Shown here: piece by piece, positions 60,516 through 64,000 of the stretch
How positions within the stretch are numbered: the stretch's first letter is position 1
How the letters are laid out: the number at the start of each line of letters is the position of its first letter
Assembly: GCA_934178475.1 (NCBI GenBank)
Contig: CAKPQH010000004.1
Span: 57,272 to 121,271, forward strand
Source: an uncultured Clostridia bacterium
GTDB lineage: Bacteria; Bacillota; Clostridia; TANB77; CAG-508
Direction: 5' to 3'
Length of the DNA stretch: 64,000 nt
Position numbers and translations under genes: made by a program
The notes under the pieces: generated by a model
The model's input: only the letters and a program-made list of their open reading frames with translations
Told to the model about the DNA's origin: nothing
Database searches by the model: none

Positions 60516-62042
60516 TTATTTCCTAGATTTTCTAATAATTTTAACAATAATTCCTGCAAATATTATTGCAAGTGGTACTGCAAATATTATTGTCATTATC
60601 GTTTGCTTTTCTCCATCTGTTGGTGTAAATCTTACTGTTGATGATGAATAATCTTTTCTTATTGTTATATCTTCATCTTTATCAGTTAAATATGCTATTG
60701 AATTTAAAAGTAAATCTTTATTATTATATATATATATCATTGGATTAACATAGTTGCTTATTGCATAATCAGATGTAAATAATTCATTTCCATATATTAT
60801 AAGTTTTGATTCTACTGCTTTATTATCATCTGTTGCTTCTGATATTGTTTTTACTAATAAATCTCCTAATGTAAAACTTCCTTTTTGATCTGTAGATGTA
60901 GATGTTTTTCCAGTCATATCTGTTGAGAAATATGTAGAGCTTGATGATTCTATTAGTTTTGTTTCAGAAACATTTAAGTCAGATAATTTATCTTCATTTA
61001 CATTTATTTTATTTGCATTTAAAAATACTACTCCTGCACCTTGATATATGTTTTTCGTTACATCAGTATATTGAACTTCAGGCTTGAAGCATATTGGATA
61101 ATTTAATATTGTATTTGAATTATTGCTTTCATATACATATCCTTTTTCAAATCCATCTACTCCATATTCAGCAAGTACTCTATTTACATTTGTAAAACTA
61201 ATATCTTCTGTGTAAATTCCTCCAAGCCAAACTATGTTTCCACCATGTTTTATATAATCAATAATAGCATTTGCTGTCAATTCATCAAAATCTTTCTCGG
61301 GATTTATAATAACTAGTGTATTACAATCTTCTGGTACTTTTCCTGAATTTAATAAATCTAAAGTTTTATATGTTAAAACTTCATCTTCTAGATATTGTTT
61401 TAAATAACTTAGTCCATTTTCAAAACTTAATTTTGTATATCCTGTTAAGAAATATATATTAGGTATATTTTCTGATATAACAGTTAAAATCGCAGAAGTA
61501 ACTTTTTCTTCTGTTAAGTCTACTGTATTATAACTTGAATCATATGACATTAAATCACTTGAGCTTAATACTTTTGACACTTTTCCATTTTCAATAATTA
61601 TATTTTGACTTCCACTTGAAAGATTATATTTATTTGCAAAATCTAAATCTGTTGTTATATCTTTAACCTCAACATTTATTTTAGAATTTACTTTTCCATA
61701 TTGTTTTATTAAGTCATATGTAGAACTATCTTTTTCATATCCCACTAAATATATATTAATATCTTTTTCTGTATTTTTAACTCTGTCTTTACTTTCATTT
61801 GTTAATGTATATGTTTTTTCAGTTGTACAGTCTATTGGTGTTAAATCTATTTTTTTCATTACTATATTTATAAGTATAAAAGCAGCAATTAATATTGCAA
61901 TTAATAATAAAGTATTTGTTCTACTAATAAGCCATCTGCTTTTTAAATTATCCATAAACTTTTTAGAAAATTTTTCTTTGTTTTTAACTTTTTCTAATGA
62001 TTTATTTTCTACTTTTGCTTTATTATTTTTCTCTTTTTTCAA
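60516..62042 (-). CDS. GldG-like ABC transporter auxiliary protein
   Basis: 508 residues: cytoplasmic Lys-rich N-terminus, membrane helix (~37-62), a large extracytoplasmic domain (~70-470) with IDLTPIDCTTEKTYTLTNESKDRV, INIYLVGYEK, NIPNIYFLTGYTKLSF, NTLVIINPEKDF and GGNIVWLGGIY (GldG/DUF4350-like), and a C-terminal helix (~480-503). TTG start at 62042 with AAGGAG 9 bases upstream. Works with the ATPase and permease genes upstream. In Bacteroidetes GldAFG supports gliding; in Firmicutes the role is unknown. Confidence 0.85.
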   Translation of the reverse strand: MKKEKNNKAKVENKSLEKVKNKEKFSKKFMDNLKSRWLISRTNTLLLIAILIAAFILINIVMKKIDLTPIDCTTEKTYTLTNESKDRVKNTEKDINIYLVGYEKDSSTYDLIKQYGKVNSKINVEVKDITTDLDFANKYNLSSGSQNIIIENGKVSKVLSSSDLMSYDSSYNTVDLTEEKVTSAILTVISENIPNIYFLTGYTKLSFENGLSYLKQYLEDEVLTYKTLDLLNSGKVPEDCNTLVIINPEKDFDELTANAIIDYIKHGGNIVWLGGIYTEDISFTNVNRVLAEYGVDGFEKGYVYESNNSNTILNYPICFKPEVQYTDVTKNIYQGAGVVFLNANKINVNEDKLSDLNVSETKLIESSSSTYFSTDMTGKTSTSTDQKGSFTLGDLLVKTISEATDDNKAVESKLIIYGNELFTSDYAISNYVNPMIYIYNNKDLLLNSIAYLTDKDEDITIRKDYSSSTVRFTPTDGEKQTIMTIIFAVPLAIIFAGIIVKIIRKSRK

Positions 62043-62058
62043 TGTTCTTATCTCCTTC

Positions 62059-62742
62059 CTATTTTATGCTTTTTCTTCTTTGCATTATTATCATTGTAAT
62101 TAATATTGTTAGTATTGTTAATGTTATGAATAATACAACTGATGAAATATTTATAGTTCCATATAAGAAATTAATAAATAAATCCATTAGTGATATACTT
62201 GATAAACTTGTTACCATATATGGAAGCCATGTTGTACCAAATACAAATGCAAATGTTATTATTCCTGATACTATAGGAGATTCTGTTAAACTTGAAGAGA
62301 ATATTCCAAATCCTACATATACTAGAGAAAGTAATAAAAATCCTAACATTGATGTTAAATATATAGGAATATTTGGAACACTATAATAGCATAAAATTCC
62401 AAAATACATAGTTGTTAAAATAGCTGGTATTAATATTAATAAAAATGCTGCTATAAACTTTGCAATAACAACTCCTAACATACTAACTGGTGATGTAAGT
62501 ATTAATTGATCTGTACCATTTTTTCTTTCTCCCGAAAAACTCCACATTGTGATTAATGGCGCCATAAACATCAATCCATATAATGCTGCATTATAAAATA
62601 AATATGTTAAATCAACACTATTTGTAGCTATCGTTGTTAAATAGAAAAATGCACTAAATACTACTAGAAATATTCCAATTACAACATATCCAATAGGTGT
62701 TAAAAAATAATTTTTAAGTTCTTTTTTTATAACTGCTCCCAT
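62059..62742 (-). CDS. ABC-2 type permease, GldF-like
   Basis: 227 residues, six membrane helices; N-terminus VIKKELKNYFLTPIGYVVIGIFLVV and APLITMWSFSGERKNGTDQLILTSPVS are hallmarks of GldF/ABC-2 permeases (the cytoplasmic amphipathic helix before TM3). Start overlaps the stop of the ATPase gene (TAATG); RBS AAGGAGGAG. Confidence 0.88.
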   Translation of the reverse strand: MGAVIKKELKNYFLTPIGYVVIGIFLVVFSAFFYLTTIATNSVDLTYLFYNAALYGLMFMAPLITMWSFSGERKNGTDQLILTSPVSMLGVVIAKFIAAFLLILIPAILTTMYFGILCYYSVPNIPIYLTSMLGFLLLSLVYVGFGIFSSSLTESPIVSGIITFAFVFGTTWLPYMVTSLSSISLMDLFINFLYGTINISSVVLFITLTILTILITMIIMQRRKSIK

Positions 62743-63686
62743 TATTTGTCTCCTCCTTCGCTAATTATTTTCATAAATGCTTCTTCAAGAGTTGCTTCTA
62801 TTTTTTTCATTTCGAATATTGTTATATTCTCTTTAGCAAATTCACTGAATATTTTTTTTCTTAAATCTACATTTTTATTTCCAACTATCATATATTTTTT
62901 AGTTTTATCTTCATTTTTTTCAATAAATCTAATTTCTTTAATTTCAGGTATTTTTTCTTTTATTGAATCCATTTTATTTTCAGTATCTTCTACTGTAACA
63001 TATACTGTATTGTCATCAGATACTTTTTTCTCAAGGTTTTCAGGAGTATCTATTGCAACTATTCTTCCTTTATTTATTATTATTACTCTATCACATATTT
63101 GACTTACTTCTGATAGTATATGAGAACTTAAAATAACAGTATGATTTTTACCTAATTCTTTTATTAAACTTCTTATTTCTGTTATTTGTTTTGGATCTAG
63201 TCCTACTGTTGGTTCATCTAATATAAGAACTTTTGGTTCTCCTACCAACGCTCCTGCAAGACTTACTCTTTGTTTTTGCCCTCTTGATAAATTTTTAATA
63301 AGTTTATTTTGCATTTCAAGTAATCCTGTTTTTTCTAGGATTGCTTTTACCGCTTCTTTCTTTTCTTTTCTTTTTACACTTCTAAGTTCTGCCATATATG
63401 TAACAAACTCTTTGACTGTCAAATCTGTATATAATGGTACTCCTTCTGGCATATATCCTATCTGTGCCTTAGCTTGCTTTGGCTTTTTTAAAGTATCAAA
63501 ACCATTTATACTGACACTTCCTTCAGTTTGTTCAATGAATCCTGTTATTGTATTCATTGTTGTACTTTTTCCTGCTCCATTTGGTCCTAAAAATCCAACA
63601 ACTTCTCCATCTTTTACAGTAAAACTAACATCATCTACGGCTACAAAGTTTCCGTATTTTTTTGTAACATTTTTTACCTCAATCAC
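62742..63686 (-). CDS. ABC transporter ATPase, GldA-like
   Basis: 314 residues: Walker A GPNGAGKSTT, Q-loop IGYMPEGVPLY, signature LSRGQKQRVSL, Walker B VLILDEPTVGLDP, H-loop ILSSH; a C-terminal ~90-residue regulatory extension as in exporters of the ABC-2 type. The GTG at 63686 (8 bases after GGGAGG) is the likely start; longer readings to 63767 would cross the RBS. First gene of a three-gene operon. Confidence 0.9.
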   Translation of the reverse strand: MIEVKNVTKKYGNFVAVDDVSFTVKDGEVVGFLGPNGAGKSTTMNTITGFIEQTEGSVSINGFDTLKKPKQAKAQIGYMPEGVPLYTDLTVKEFVTYMAELRSVKRKEKKEAVKAILEKTGLLEMQNKLIKNLSRGQKQRVSLAGALVGEPKVLILDEPTVGLDPKQITEIRSLIKELGKNHTVILSSHILSEVSQICDRVIIINKGRIVAIDTPENLEKKVSDDNTVYVTVEDTENKMDSIKEKIPEIKEIRFIEKNEDKTKKYMIVGNKNVDLRKKIFSEFAKENITIFEMKKIEATLEEAFMKIISEGGDK

Positions 63687-63877
63687 AAATGTTTCCTCCC
63701 TTACTTTTTGTTTATTCTTGAAGTAATATATCATTTTTAAATTACAATGTAAATATAATTCACACAAATTTCACAATTTGTCTTAGGGAAATACGTTGTT
63801 CCATGTTTTTTTATTATTTGCCTATTAACTTGTTTTACTTTTTTCTTACATTTACACGATTTTTTTCTCTGTTTTTC

Positions 63878-63906
63878 TTGACTTTAATCGCTATTTGTGT
63901 TATTAT
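63878..63906 (+). promoter_or_regulatory. Promoter of tRNA-Arg
   Basis: -35 TTGACT (63878-63883), 17-base spacer, -10 TATTAT (63901-63906), 18 bases before the tRNA. Confidence 0.6.
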
Positions 63907-63924
63907 ATTTATGTTGTTTGATTT

Positions 63925-64000
<76 letters not shown>

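Overview
The window is very AT-rich DNA from a spore-forming Firmicute, most likely an uncultured member of class Clostridia. Evidence: the clostridial order rplI-dnaB-tilS, a yqfC-yqfD-ybeY sporulation/RNA cluster, a PdaA-type deacetylase, a SpoIVFA/SpoIVFB-like pair, a clostridial-type agr peptide pheromone locus, low-GC codon use, TAA/TGA/TAG all used as stops, and Shine-Dalgarno sites close to AGGAGG. I cannot name the species.

Layout. 0-17 kb is chromosomal housekeeping: tilS, dnaB, rplI, a c-di-AMP phosphodiesterase (gdpP), leuS, a nucleotide-sugar pyrophosphorylase, a phosphoesterase, a CYTH protein, a DUF3048 lipoprotein-like protein, ybeY, yqfD, yqfC and pdaA. 17.2-20.4 kb is an agr-type quorum-sensing locus: a LytTR regulator and HPK10 kinase on +, and convergently a 39-residue AgrD propeptide and an agrB broken by a one-base frameshift, with LytTR-type boxes upstream. 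20.5-31.5 kb holds ligA, a sortase, an M50/M23 sporulation-like protease pair, an ABC transporter with a giant FtsX-like permease, a YHYH/Ig-like surface protein, a HAD phosphatase and a NUDIX hydrolase.

31.6-52.1 kb is an accessory island bounded by a 16-bp direct repeat (31591-31606 and 52075-52090, one mismatch) and by three copies of the 20-bp motif CCCCAATTTCTCCCCAATTT (31730, 39595, 51935). The middle copy lies in a second, homologous left end at about 39.47 kb, so the island looks like two related integrative elements in tandem. The left unit carries tnpV, a Gabija-like OLD nuclease/UvrD helicase operon with an extra PD-(D/E)XK gene, an unknown membrane-like protein and a DUF4143 ATPase. 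The right unit carries a two-gene module (PD-(D/E)XK nuclease and a HEPN-like protein), a type II 5mC restriction-modification pair, mobC, replication genes (replisome organizer and DnaC), an excisionase-like gene, an array of six degenerate ~70-bp repeats next to a DUF6076-like gene, a caspase-like protease, and a tyrosine integrase interrupted by an in-frame TAA between its arm-binding and catalytic parts. The island is therefore a defence cargo island that has probably lost autonomous mobility.

52.1-64 kb returns to chromosomal genes: a nucleotidyltransferase-like protein, a methyltransferase, a nucleotide-kinase-like protein, comEA, a D,D-carboxypeptidase, an LCP ligase, cvpA, a DUF5711 protein, a YkvI-like permease, a GldA-GldF-GldG ABC system and, at the right edge, tRNA-Arg(TCT). 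All assignments are from reading the sequence; no database searches were run.
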